64,000 nt of DNA, taken from positions 107,704,034-107,768,033 of the forward strand of contig OZ035962.1 in assembly GCA_964034945.1 (NCBI GenBank), written 5' to 3'. Source of the DNA: Chrysopilus asiliformis (Eukaryota; Arthropoda; Insecta; Diptera; Rhagionidae). Below are positions 38,090-49,543 of the stretch, in pieces. How positions within the stretch are numbered: the first letter of the stretch is position 1; every line of letters begins with the position of its first letter. Position numbers and translations under genes: made by a program. The notes under the pieces were generated by a model. The model was not told the DNA's origin, did not search any database, and worked only from the letters and a program-made list of their open reading frames with translations.

Positions 38090-38602
38090 TTAACACGTTG
38101 ACTGCCAGACCAATTTTGCAAAAATGTGAGGGAGATGCCAATACATGTAGACGTATGTAGAATGTACGTATGTATGAATGAATGTATGTATTTATGCATG
38201 TAGATCAGGGGTGTCCAACCTTTCAGCTTTCGTGGGCCACATTGGGGGAAGACGAGTTGTATTGGGCCACAAATAAAATATACTAACCCTAAAGATAGCT
38301 GATTAGTAAAAAACGTAGAATATATACAGACTTAGTTAACAATTTTAAGTAATTTAAACTTCATTAATTCATAAAGTTTGTAAATATATCAATTTTTGTT
38401 GGGCCTCATGTAAACATGTCTTGGGCCGCATGCGGCCCGTGGGCCGCAGGTTGGACAAGCCTGATGTAGATTGTAGACCCAGCTATCGAAAATGATAGCC
38501 TTGGCCGCTCATGAATTAGTGCCAATTTTCACTGGCTGTCAAAAATGATAGCCATGGCTCCCTGGCTATCAAAAATGATAGCCATAGCAGTCAATGTGTT
38601 AA
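38090..38602 (+). mobile_element. TTAA-flanked MITE, second copy, split by a hAT insertion
   Basis: TTAA at 38090-38093 and 38599-38602, with CACGTTGACTGCCA and TGGCAGTCAATGTG-type ends as in the 294-454 copy (here the right end is ATAGCAGTCAATGTG). The copy is interrupted by a 258-bp hAT MITE at 38206-38463. Near the right end the word CAAAAATGATAGCCAT is tandemly repeated, a copy-specific expansion. Confidence 0.75.
38206..38463. mobile_element. hAT MITE nested in the TTAA element
   Basis: Starts CAGGGGTGTCCAACCT and ends AGGTTGGACAAGCCTG, inverted repeats typical of hAT elements with GGGCC-rich subtermini. A perfect 8-bp target duplication ATGTAGAT flanks it (38198-38205 and 38464-38471). 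The homologous place in the other MITE copy (about 398-405) has a single ATGTAGAT, the empty site. Confidence 0.85.
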
Positions 38603-38868
38603 AGAAAAATCGACATATTTTACCGTTATCAATATATTTTAGGTTATATAATTTTTTTTTGATATTTTATGTAAAGCAATATTTTATGGTTATTGTTCAA
38701 ATTGGGCAGGGACTTAGATTTTGCTTAAGCAGTTCTCATCAGATATGTTAGAAGGATTTTTTTGTCGACGTATCGCTGACCCCTCCCCTGTTTCTCTTGA
38801 AAATGTGACGTACTTTCTAGACAGCGCCTTAGAGGACAGCGCCTTAGTCATCGAGCAGTTTAACCTGC

Positions 38869-38934
38869 ACCTTTCTTGGACCTTTCGTGGACCTTTCGTG
38901 GACCTTTCGTGGACCTTTCGTGCACCTTTCGTTC
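38869..38934 (+). repeat. 11-bp minisatellite, six units
   Basis: Six tandem copies of ACCTTTCGTGG; units 2-4 are identical, the first has CTTGG and the last two vary at the 3' end. Confidence 0.9.
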
Positions 38935-41287
38935 TTCCGACCATCCTGAGCTGTGCTTCGGCATTAAAGGGTCTTCCCCCAAGCTCGAAGTGGAAATATG
39001 AAAAAAAAACATTTAAATTAGTGTTTTGAACCCTAAAAACTTATATACGAATTCGATTCGGAACCCTTAAATTATAGAATGTCTTTGCTAATCGACGTGC
39101 TGATGTTAATATGTGTCAATTTTCCAAAATAAAAACCAACCTGACAAATCTAGCAGAAATTCGAATGAATCATTTACCGTTGACCAACTGTGTGGATTTG
39201 TAATCTTCTGAAACATAGAAAATTGTAGAGAATAACCTCTTAACACTATTCACCTATAATGTCCAAGGCGATCACAACAAAGAATATTCTTCTATAATGA
39301 AAATGTAAATCGTTTTTTTTTTAAATCGAACGATACCACATCAGAAGCGTTGCGCTGCGCTAAGATGCTGGCTGAGAGGTCATTATCTCGTCAACAAAAG
39401 TTCATATGAAAAGTTGCCGAGAAAACTGCGTGACTAAAATGAAAGGTGCAAAAAGTAACCCGCAACGAGATATGAAAATCAGCCGATTTCGGGTTTGCAC
39501 TGAATTTCAGTGAATTTCGCACGAGTCACACAGGAGAGAATCGGGCATAGAAGCCACATGCAATTAGCATAAATCGCTTTGGGCTCCAGGGAATTTTTCA
39601 CTACACCAACAATTTCATCATCATCATCATTCATTAGAAGGCAAAACTTTACGCGGCAGGCCGGGCCGGGCCAGGCCAGGCCAACGACCGTCAACGAAAC
39701 ACGTTCTAAGATTTGATGTTCTAAATTTTTTAGTATTGATGTTGTTTTTTTTTTCTTTCTTTCTTCTTCTTCTTCCTCTAAATTCAGTTAATCAGAATTT
39801 GGATTGCTTGCGGTTTTGTTGGCTACCCACTTTGAAAGGGGGAGGGTGGCGAAACTTGAGGGGTTGGCATCATGATCCACGGGCAACCATCGCTCACTCG
39901 GCGCTGATGATGATGAGACCCCGTCATTGTGTTAGGCAAGGTGTTTTGTGACTTTGCCAAAAGTTTATTGAACTCTTGTTTGTTTACCTTGTAACTTGTT
40001 AGGTTAGTTACGGCTTTCACAGGTGAGAAGAAGTGGCAGGTATACAAGAAGCAAGCAAAAAAAAACCCAAGACGTCATTACGTTACGATCGACGGATCAA
40101 ACAAACAAACAAAAAACCAACAACTGAGAATTGTTACCGGATTATATGACGAGGGTCAGGTAATCACCTGGCAAAGATTTCTTTCTATACACAAGAAAAT
40201 CACTTCTTACGAGAATTGGAGTTGGTAGGCAGCTGTTAGTCACACAGGTCGATATACCAACTACACTATTTAGATAAATGGTTAGATATATAGGTAGGTA
40301 AGTCAGTCAGTCAGCCAGGTAGACACTGGGGTCATAGAACTCTAGATACCAGTTGTAAATGAAGAGAATCTTTTCATCATTTTTCTTTACACTCGAAGTT
40401 TTACCAATCGCCATGCGGAGAGAAGTTCAAAAACGTGAAATGGTGATTTTTTTTCTGGCCATCATTAGACAATAGTTACTAGACCAATGTCCGGTCTTTG
40501 GATCGTGGGAGTAATTTACATTTTTCTGGGAATTTAAAATCGCCAAAAAAAATCTTTTCTTGTGCTGCAGCTTCATGGGTGCATCAAGGAAGTTTCTTGA
40601 AATTTTCTATGAATATCCATAACTATGTTACACATTTACTAGTAAGGGGGGGTGGAAGGGGGCTCAAAAGCAACAAAACTTTGGAACAACCTACCAACCT
40701 GTGTGTTGTTTTAGCAAACTAACCGCGAGACTTCAAAAATAACATAAACCCAACTTTTCTAATCTCCCTTCCCTTCTACGAATCTGTGATTCGAATCTGG
40801 CATTAAACGTCCTTCCCCTTAACTCGACTTTCTTCTACAGAAAATATTCAAATTCTCCCTGTCTTTAAATCAGTCGAATTTTCTCAAAAACTGCACTGAA
40901 ATCCACAAAGTCAACGCACTGCAAAACTAACTCTTGTAGCATTCGGCCGTCATGAGGCGGGTGTGGACGACAACGGGAGAGTATGGTCGACCGACATAAA
41001 TAGACATAAATCGCTTGTACAAAAGTTTTGCAAATGCAATTGTCGTCGAGTGCAGTGCACTACGACCCTCACAATACAATCGCAAATTCACTAAGGCGTA
41101 CACACAGAGTTCTAGTTTTTTTTTTTGCTTATAGTAACGAACGGCCAACTATTATAAACACACAGTAGTCGGTCAAGTAGCGTACAGTGCGATACCATAT
41201 TCTACTCTACTCCTCTATACCTACACCAATCACTATAACTATTTTCACAATATGAATCTAATGCCAGTTGTTGGGTATTTTGCGAGC

Positions 41288-41300
41288 GGTTCATTGAACT
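41288..41300 (+). promoter_or_regulatory. EcRE-like palindrome, full match to consensus
   Basis: GGTTCATTGAACT matches all 13 consensus positions and is a near-perfect palindrome. It is 4.5 kb upstream of the E75B start codon, the nearest full-consensus site to that promoter. Confidence 0.55.
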
Positions 41301-43399
41301 CGGGCCCGCATAGAACACTTCAAGACGTTCGTTATTTGCAAACTCGCATTTGGTACGACCGATGGTGTAGGGGGAGGAAGAGTGCAGTGGGCGGTTTGGG
41401 TAGCTGCCACGTATAATACTTGAGTGACTGAAAATCATTTATTTCGATAATTGGACTGAATTTCAAAGATTATTAGGCTGGCATATTCGAACGTTAGATT
41501 TTTTAGTTTAATCTAATTTTTCGGTTTTTTTTTCTTCCGTTGTATTATTTAAATGACTATGAAGATGGATCCTTGACGGATCCTTAAGAATTCCATGCAA
41601 AAATAGTTGAAATCATGATGGAAATCTGTAAGTTTTTTTCTTGAATCTAACTGTCGTTGCTTCTTTACATGAACAAAATCAACAAATTCATGTTGGAAAT
41701 TAGAGAAGTTATTAGAAGTACAAAAAAATACATTAAATCCCCTACTCGATGTAGATTTTCTAAAAAAAAAATTGCGTTGCTGTGTGAAAGGTACGAATAC
41801 TATTCGACCAAAATCTCTGAAAAAATTTACAATAAATCCTCCGGCCCACACGTTTTTAAATGTAGTTTTCTACAATAAGTTCAATTAATCATTTTCAAAG
41901 CATGCTTGATGGTAATTCAAAATCTGTCCAGCAATTTCCGGTTGTTCGACGATAGCAAAATGTAAAATGTGAAACGTGAAAAATTTATATTTCATATTAA
42001 CGCATATCCAGGTAAAATCGTGGCCGCCCGTTCGCCATTCCGATAAACTTTCTCGTCAATGAAAATCAGCATTTATCGTCAATTTTACATACAAACTTGC
42101 CCCATCAATCGAAAGCGAAAGCAATCAAATTAATTCGAGAAACAAAAACTCCAAAAATTGAACAGAAAAAAAAATCAGTGCCACTCGCCCAAAAGTTTTT
42201 GGTAGCTCCGCCGCCGCCGTCTAGCATCGTGTCTGACGCGAGCGTCTATCCAAAAATCTTTTAATGGACGATTTGGCAACGAAAAAACTGCATGATTGAG
42301 TAAACGATATAAATTGCCTTAATGTTGATGTTGCCGTTGATCTTGCACTATTTTGCTTAAGTCGCATGGATACATCCAAAAAAAAATCTCGCCAATATGC
42401 AAGAAACTGACGGTGGATACCAAAGACAGTCACCTACTTGTGAGATCCGCTGATTACTGTGATGCCGTTGCTGATCGGCATCAAATCCTAAGGTGGGCAG
42501 TTTAGCTAAAAACCAATCACTGGGCTAGCAGTTAAATGTCGTGGGGTATGGACAATAATTACTGGTGTCACGATCAATCATCTAACGAAACAACTAAAAT
42601 TATAGTTGAATTATTAAGCAATTTCGTAGTTCCCATTTGAACTATCCATTTTAGTTGAACTCGTATGATCAGTTTGGAGAGTTCAATATCAATATTAGAA
42701 TAAGAAAAAAAAAACTGATCCCTAGTTTTTAGTAAGTTTAGCAGGTTTCACTTCATATGTATGAGTTTTTGGCCAGAAAAAGTAATTAGGAAAGAATTAG
42801 GATAAAGACAGAACGTCAAAAATAGAGTGGAGAAGTGGGTGGAATTTCTCTTTACCCGATCAAGTTTTTATTACTGAAAACCGTATGAAAATTGCTTCAG
42901 CGGTTTAAGATACAGTAGGGTAGGGGGTAAGAAGAAGAGGAAATTTCGGATTACTAAAATACGTTCTTTTCCACTGAGAAACTAACCCCGAAATTTGTTT
43001 GAAATCGGTTAAGTCGTTCCCGACTAATAAGCAAACAAACGACGCTTTTATTAAAACAGGTTGGCATTTGTCACCAAACACAGTAAAAAAATCGGGTTTT
43101 CAACGTTTCTGGGGGATTTTGCTTATGAACACAAAAAATTCTTCGGTTATTGAACAGTTTTTTGGTTTTTCACTAAATTTTCTATGTAAAAACTTGCTCT
43201 GGTTTATGAACAGTCTTCAGAAACAAATTAAGTTCAGAAACCGCGTTTTCATACCAATCCTAGCTTGGAAATGATGTGGACAGCAGGTATTTCGGACATA
43301 TTTTTCAACGTAAAGGCGAAAATATGCCTTCTATCGTTTTCATAAGAGTGGGTCTTTGTTAGATTTTTCAAATATATGACTTAAACTAATAAAAATGAC

Positions 43400-45799
43400 A
43401 CATTGTAGTTTCGAATTAACTGTATGGTATACCACCAAATTGATAAGACTACCTCCATTTCTTCCATTGGACTACACTCGGCTAATCCACACATGTGTGA
43501 ATAGTCTCTATGGGTATATCTGCAAATTGGAAAAAACAAAACTCCGAACTGATTATATTCCTGTGCAATTCCCTCTCACTTTCCTATGGAACTTGTTTCT
43601 TCAGTATTCGCGGGCTAGCAGCAAAAAAAAAAAAAGAATTGCCTTTCAATCGCACAACTCCACACACAAACCGGTGCACTTTGTTACACGACTTCGTAAC
43701 TTATCAGCTTCAGAGGGACGTAGTGGGGTGCCTGAAACCTATTTACGCTCCGCTCCATCCAATTGTCGCTTACGGGAAGCTTTCAGCGATCAAAAGTGCT
43801 GCGGGAATCCGGGCGGGAGCCACTTTTAAGCCACAAATAATCTGTACAACTACTACATTCACTGGGAATGATATTTTCGCTGTTTGTGGCCAAGACAAGA
43901 CGTTGGATACCAATCGAGAAAAACGTCAGAGGTGATAGGTGTAGGATCCAACGAAGGGGTGGGCGGCAACACGAAAGCGTTGTGTAGTAGTAGCAGCCGA
44001 GCCGAGTTCGCTCCGCATCGAATGAGGTTGGTGACCGGTAACTGGGCCGCGACAATGGTGAGTTCGTTGAACTGGCTGAATGATACTCGCACAATTTTCA
44101 ATTGAGAACTACAATTCAACCAATACCGAAGCAGTGGAGTCGCATACCATCGTCAGTTTGGAACCTATAGCATGTATGATGGAATCGGGTCCCCACTATT
44201 GAAATTTGAATGGGGAATTTGCTTGCTGCAGGCCAGCACATTTGATGACGCTTTCATGCAATTCTGTTGCAATGCACCGGATTCCGTTTTTGGTTGGCCA
44301 AATAGTGGGGAGAAAGGCTGGGGAAGTTGCCCAATTCGAGAAAATTGCATTGTGCAATGACGTCTGTAGGAATGAGGTTCAGCCGAGCTGCAATACTTGC
44401 AGTTTTGCCTGGGCAGCTTTCGACTGGGGTAGAATTGCCTGCATCTAAGGGTTGTAATGTCGATGCTTGTTGTAAGTAACGGAGCTGAACGACGCTCTTA
44501 CGATTCGCCTGGGGAATCACAATCAATCCTAATGCAATTCACTCTTAGTAAGAACGGTACGGGGCCCGATGATTGGGCGGGCGAATCGTTGGTGAGGTTC
44601 AACTGAGTTCATTTCGAGCAATGTGGAGTTCTGGGTCTGCTATCATGTATGAGGATGGCTATGTATGAATGCAGTAAAACATCGTATAAAGCTTTTTGTA
44701 GAATCTCTGTTCTACCGCTGGCCCTGCAAAGTTGCATCCATACTATTGTCATTTGGTAGGTTTTCCCGCCGAGGTTCAGCGCGGGCAAAAGAACATTCGA
44801 AGTTCGAAAAATCCAACATTATGTTCACCACGGGTCCAAGCAATTTGGCGGTGCTTTCCAATACCCATAAATTCTGTTCCCTGATGATAATATTGGGGAT
44901 GATTATGACGAAGTCAGTAAGTCACTTGGTTAGCTCGCATGTGGTATGCATGGAGGAAAATCCAAAATACCGAGCGAAACACTATTCCAATCAGGAACGT
45001 GTAAAACCACCAGCATTGAGTGAATTTCCAACATAGCGTAGTTGTACGTGTGGAATGAATATGTTGCTACCTCTTGCACCTCATCGAACACCGCCTCTCT
45101 CTGCCCTAGAACGGCTACAGTGGGTCGAGGCTGAACTAAGCTCAAACATTGAGCTGCTGCTGGTCGTTGCCGTCGCTGCCACAATTGTGCTGCCAACGAA
45201 TCCGTCGTAGTCTATCAACTTCACTGTTCCATTCGCCAAAGATTTCTTCGTCGCATTCGCAAGTTGCTTTTCAAACCGAGCGGTTAAGTTTTTGAAAACA
45301 ATAAAAAAATACACGTCTTTATTTTTCAACGCTGTTCAAAAAGTCAATATTGTACAAAGCGCGCTAAAAAAATTTTGTTTTCAAATCATTTATTGGTTCG
45401 CACTGGAAGAGTTTTGTTGAGCAGTTCTTTGGATGCGTTTATAGTTTGTGCGAATCGTAGTCAAAAGAAAAATTCGTGTGATTTAATGTTATCGGGAAAG
45501 CAGAAGAAGAAATTCAAGTGATCCAAACAAAAAAGTTTCATCTTTTCTTTGTTATCTTTAAAGTTACCATTTTTTTTTTAAATTTGTTTTTTTTAAATGA
45601 TTCTCAATGCAAATTCCAATGTTAAACTCAATGAGATTTAGTAACAATACGATGTTCCTCAACTGAAAAGTCTGTTTTAGTGTTTAAACGTAAACGAAAT
45701 ATTTATCCAGCGGATAAAGTCGATATTTTGTTTGTAACCGGGAGTTGATTTGAAGACGACATCTTAATTGGGAAATTTTACAGAGGATACTTTATAAAA
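43400..45799 (+). promoter_or_regulatory. Putative E75B promoter region and 5' leader
   Basis: The 2.4 kb before the E75B start is less AT-rich and poorer in transposons than its surroundings down to about 45250, then becomes AT-rich next to the ATG. A palindromic one-mismatch EcRE-like site (AGTTCGTTGAACT) lies at 44061-44073. No convincing TATA-plus-initiator pair could be fixed, so the transcription start is not placed. TTTTACAG at 45775-45782 resembles a splice acceptor and could end a leader intron, but its pyrimidine tract is poor. Overlapping frames on both strands here are probably a composition effect and not genes. Confidence 0.35.
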
Positions 45800-47383
45800 A
45801 TGGGTTGTGCAATGCAGGATATCATGGAGACTACACCAGCATCGGGATGCGATGCATCAGAAACAACAGCTACGGTAGCTGGGAATGTAGGTGCGATCGG
45901 TGGTACTGCGATTAGTGAGGATGCCAGTAAGATGGTGAAACTGAAACAAGCTAGCCAACAGCTAAAGGAGCAACATTCGGCTTTGGTAAGGCTCCTGGAG
46001 TCAGCTCCGATTAAAACTACCGCCACCACCACCACACAACAGCAACAGCAACAATTGGCTAGCCATCTGAAACAAAGGAAGCAGCTGTCCGTGATACCGC
46101 GATCTTCAACCTTCGCGAAGACCGAAGCTGCGATCGCCGTCGGCATAAATCCCGCCGATGTTCAGAACATTTCATCTGGAGCTGTTCTCCTGCCGAATGG
46201 CACAGATGTCGAAATGGGTTACGGCATCAGTAGTGATCCTGAAACAACAATACCACCTAGTCCTGGTCCAGTATCACTAACGCCACCACCACCAAAAACA
46301 ATGATATTTCGCAAAAGACTGAAATGTGATCAAAAATTTCTAAAGACATTTAACTATCCGATTGGTAAATTAAAAACGGGCAATCAATCCGGTATCGATG
46401 ACGATGATATTGATCTCGATGAGTGCGATGTTGATGTTTCCAAAGGCGATTTACACATTTTAAATAATATTAATCATAATTGTAATAATGTTATTAATAA
46501 AACTGAAAGTGATTGCGATGATGTTAAAGAAGATATTGACTCAGATGGTAATAATGATCGTAGTACTAGTAATAGTAATTCATGTCCATGGAAGAAAATT
46601 CGTTATGCGCGCGAATTGAAACGTAATAAAGAACTACTAATTGATAATAGCTGTAACAAAAATCAAATAGTGTCCAATTGTAATGTTAACAATGATCAAG
46701 AGACAATTAATAAGAAATTTTGTAGTACAATTGATAATATAATGGAGTATGATGAGGATTTAAGTACGAAATTTTTACCAGATTTAAATTGTGATATCAA
46801 TAATGTTAAAGATGAAGATAAAGTTGAGAAAATCAAGCATAATCACCATCACCATCATCATCATCATCCATTGAAGCATAAATTGAAAACGAAACATCAA
46901 CAACACCATACTCAACAACACCAGCACCAACAACAGCAACAAAACCAACGTCGTCGTGATAGTTCTGATAGTAATTCTAGTGTTTTAAGTAACTCAAGTA
47001 GCATTAATAATGATTGTTATTGTCATTCTCATCTTCAAATTCAACAACAACACAACCATCATCAACAGCAAAATCCTAATCACCAACAGCAACAGGATTT
47101 AAGTGAAAATTGCGACTGCCATTGCGATGATTCCGGATGTGATGGTGAAAGTGATGATAATAATCTAAGCTGCAACTGTTCAAATAGTTTTAACCATCAT
47201 AGTAAAAATCATTGTAATAATAGTAGCGCTGGTCATCGGAGTAATAATGATAATAATTGTAGTAATAAGGATTCAATAGCAACCACCAATAGTTGTAGTC
47301 AAAATAGCGATAAAACACATCAAATATGTGTCGCCGATCTATGCCAAAAATTTAACGAAAATCTATCGAATGACAGCGGCAAT
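45800..47383 (+). CDS. Eip75B: E75 (Eip75B) isoform-B-specific N-terminal coding exon
   Basis: This exon encodes the first 528 residues of the B isoform of the ecdysone-induced nuclear receptor E75. E75 is a haem-binding NR1D-type receptor related to REV-ERB; isoform B lacks the first zinc finger and acts mainly by binding and repressing Hr3. The start MGCAMQ at 45800 follows AAAA and lines up with the Drosophila E75B start as I recall it. Shared blocks are LKEQHSALVRLLESAP (residues 55-70), CPWKKIRYAREL (262-273), RRDSSDSNSS (about 385-394), DSGCD, and LCQKFNENL (514-522). Between them lie low-complexity tracts: Gln (80-85), Asn/Asp-rich (about 195-345), nine His (349-357), then Gln/His. The frame reaches a stop at 47396, but the exon should end after AAT at 47383, where a strong GTACGT donor sits in phase 0 and matches the phase-0 acceptor at 48536. 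The long Asn/Asp expansion is unlike the fly protein. The frame and the order of conserved blocks make the assignment very secure. Confidence 0.95.
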
Positions 47384-48536
47384 GTACGTATATATTAGCG
47401 TTTAAAAATCAATTTTTTTTATAATTTTTAATTCATCCAGATATTGATTCCAGAAATGCCCGTTTAATTGTAAAGCGAATTTGGCACAAAAAATATGTCA
47501 AAAAGCGAGTATTGTTTTTAAGCGGCTATACTCTATTAAGCAAGTCAAAAATAACTGGGGCTTGCTGTAACACCTTTGGTTATATCTGTCACATTAAATC
47601 TTAGACCTTTTGGAACATCTTCTGATACACTACATTTTTTCTTAAAGCTTCAAAATGGTTCCCAGTTTTTATAAAAAAAATTACTTAAATTTTACCATGT
47701 AGTTAAATTTATATTAAAGGAAAGGTCGTACCGAGATATTTCCGAATTAAATTAAAAATTGTAATTGAAAATAATCGGATAATAATCCGTATTGCAATGA
47801 AATACGATTTAAAATCACTTGCGCGCATCTTTACCTCTTCTTCAGTAAAAACTGGTCAAAAACCTATCATTTTTATAATTTTAAATTTGGAGTTCACGTT
47901 TCTTATTAATTTTAGAGCTTTATAGTATTTAAAAGTCAAGCCTCAAACAATTAAGACAATTTCTATTTATTAATAACTTTGAATTCATATTTTCTATGAA
48001 TTTTATGATCTCAAATCGCTTGCAAGAACTGGAAATTTCTCACTTTCACAACCCTGAATGTAAAATTCCCATTTTATGGGTAGAAATCTTAAACTGGGAA
48101 TTAAAGATTCAAATCTCTGAAACTTTTCATCAACAATACGTGAAAATATTCTGTAGACACAAGAAATTAGGCCCAAACTTGCTAAAATGAAAAAAAAAAT
48201 TGAAATCTGAAGAAAAAATTCTTTGTCTAAATTTTTCAAAAAATTGGAGTACAGAGTACTTTGCACCTCGAATTTCAGAAAAGTTTTAGCAAAAACCTAG
48301 TAATTCAGATTTCCAGAAAGCCGTTCTGAAACCTAACAAACCTAATTTCTTTAAATTTTTACAGAAAAGTTTTTGTCTGCGAAAAAAAAACATTTCGTCT
48401 GCAAAAAATCTTTTAATAAAGAAATTTACCAAATTTTGAACCCCTTTTTAAAAAAAAAATCATTTTACCATCTTTTATACTTAGATTTTAGACTTTTGGC
48501 GGCAAATTTAAAGATTTTGTTTCTATTTTCTTACAG
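47384..48536 (+). other. E75 intron between the B exon and the second-zinc-finger exon
   Basis: AT-rich intron of 1153 bp bounded by GTACGT (47384) and TTTTCTTACAG (ending 48536), phase 0. No repeat, coding stretch or regulatory motif stood out inside it. A short frame on the + strand runs a few codons past the donor and stops at 47396-47398, so retention of this intron would give a 532-residue protein with no zinc finger or ligand-binding domain. Confidence 0.9.
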
Positions 48537-48681
48537 GGATTCTTTCGTCGTTCGATACAACAGAAAATTCAGTACCGTCCGTGTACAAAAAATCAACAAT
48601 GTAGTATATTACGTATTAATCGTAACAGATGTCAATATTGTCGACTCAAAAAATGCATCGCTGTTGGAATGAGTCGAGATG
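48537..48681 (+). CDS. Eip75B: E75 common exon: second zinc finger of the DNA-binding domain
   Basis: This 145-nt exon encodes 48 residues plus one base. It begins [16 protein letters not shown] and ends [14 protein letters not shown]. It is the second C4 zinc finger of a nuclear receptor with its D-box, and the sequence is the E75/REV-ERB type. The four zinc ligands are cysteines 16, 22, 32 and 35 of the exon, and Cys40 follows in the KKC motif. The acceptor is CTTACAG at 48530-48536, and the donor GTGAGT starts at 48682, leaving phase 1 (G of the next Ala codon). The exon joins the B exon in phase 0. In longer isoforms it would join an upstream exon ending in the first finger, which is not in this window. 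The next exon, starting the hinge and ligand-binding domain, is also absent and must lie past position 64000. The predicted protein here is therefore an N-terminal fragment of 576 residues. Confidence 0.96.
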
Positions 48682-49530
48682 GTGAGTCAAAAAAACATTT
48701 TTTTAATTAAAATTACTTATTGAATGATTGAGAGTGGTTTGTAGTGTTGTGCACATTTAAAAAAATCTGACATTTATCAAAATTGGTTCAATTAAAAAAG
48801 TTAAAATATAAAAATTATGGTCCATAGATCTTAAAATCGGCATTAAAAGCAAAACTTGAAAAACAAATTCCCTTGAACCAATAAAAATTACTAAAAATAT
48901 TTCTGTTATATTGCAAATTCAAGATTTCATATTAAGGTCAAAACTGAAGAGTTTTTCCAGAAATTGCGCCAAAAATTGTATAAACAATTTTTTTCGCTCT
49001 ACTTAGGAATTATTGCCCTCTGTCACGTTTTTTGCTTTAAAAAAACACACAAACGAAAAGCCATACTCAAATATTTGAAAAATTTTGCAATTCTTAACGA
49101 AATTTGAAAAAATTACACAAACATGCATGCTTATAATCTAACGAATGAGCGATTGAAAAATTTGAAAAAAAAAACAAAAAAAAAATGGTGGAAAAAAAAT
49201 CAACAAAACAAAATTACCTTGACGGGTTTTAAAATGATTTTATTTTCATGCGAGTATGTATTTCTTAATATTTTCAATGCATGCGCGAGATTTCTGTGCA
49301 TAACTTCGGTCGTTACACTATAAGAGATTTGCCTGTACACCACTGTGTGTCGTTGATTGTATATTTAATATTTTTGTTACAATTTCAAACTATGAACGAT
49401 CGTGTGTGCAACATTAGCACAGGTGGCGGGTAGGTAGGGCGACGGCGAAAATTGTTAAAAATAGTATACTCTCCACCTCATATCGTAGCGGAGCTGAACC
49501 GAACTGCGGGACCTAAACGCAACTATAGAG

Positions 49531-49543
49531 AGTTCATTGACCA
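49531..49543 (+). promoter_or_regulatory. EcRE-like palindrome in the downstream intron
   Basis: AGTTCATTGACCA matches 12 of 13 consensus positions. It is about 850 bp downstream of the second-zinc-finger exon, in a repeat-poor, less AT-rich block. Confidence 0.45.

Larger units (their letters stand above)
38603..43399. other. Gene-free stretch upstream of the E75B promoter region
   Basis: Contains an 11-bp tandem repeat (38869-38934), a dispersed word at 38954-38987, less AT-rich blocks at 39350-40080 and 40900-41440 with the full-consensus EcRE-like site at 41288, and a relative of the 34896 repeat near 42895-43030. No exon recognised. Confidence 0.45.

Noticed and set aside
45790..45799. 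TTTATAAAA just before the E75B ATG as a TATA box
   Set aside because: Too close to the start codon to leave a leader; probably only an A-rich Kozak context.
45778..46146. Minus-strand frame with a run of Cys and Val opposite the E75B exon
   Set aside because: Antisense shadow of the Thr/Gln repeat region of E75B.
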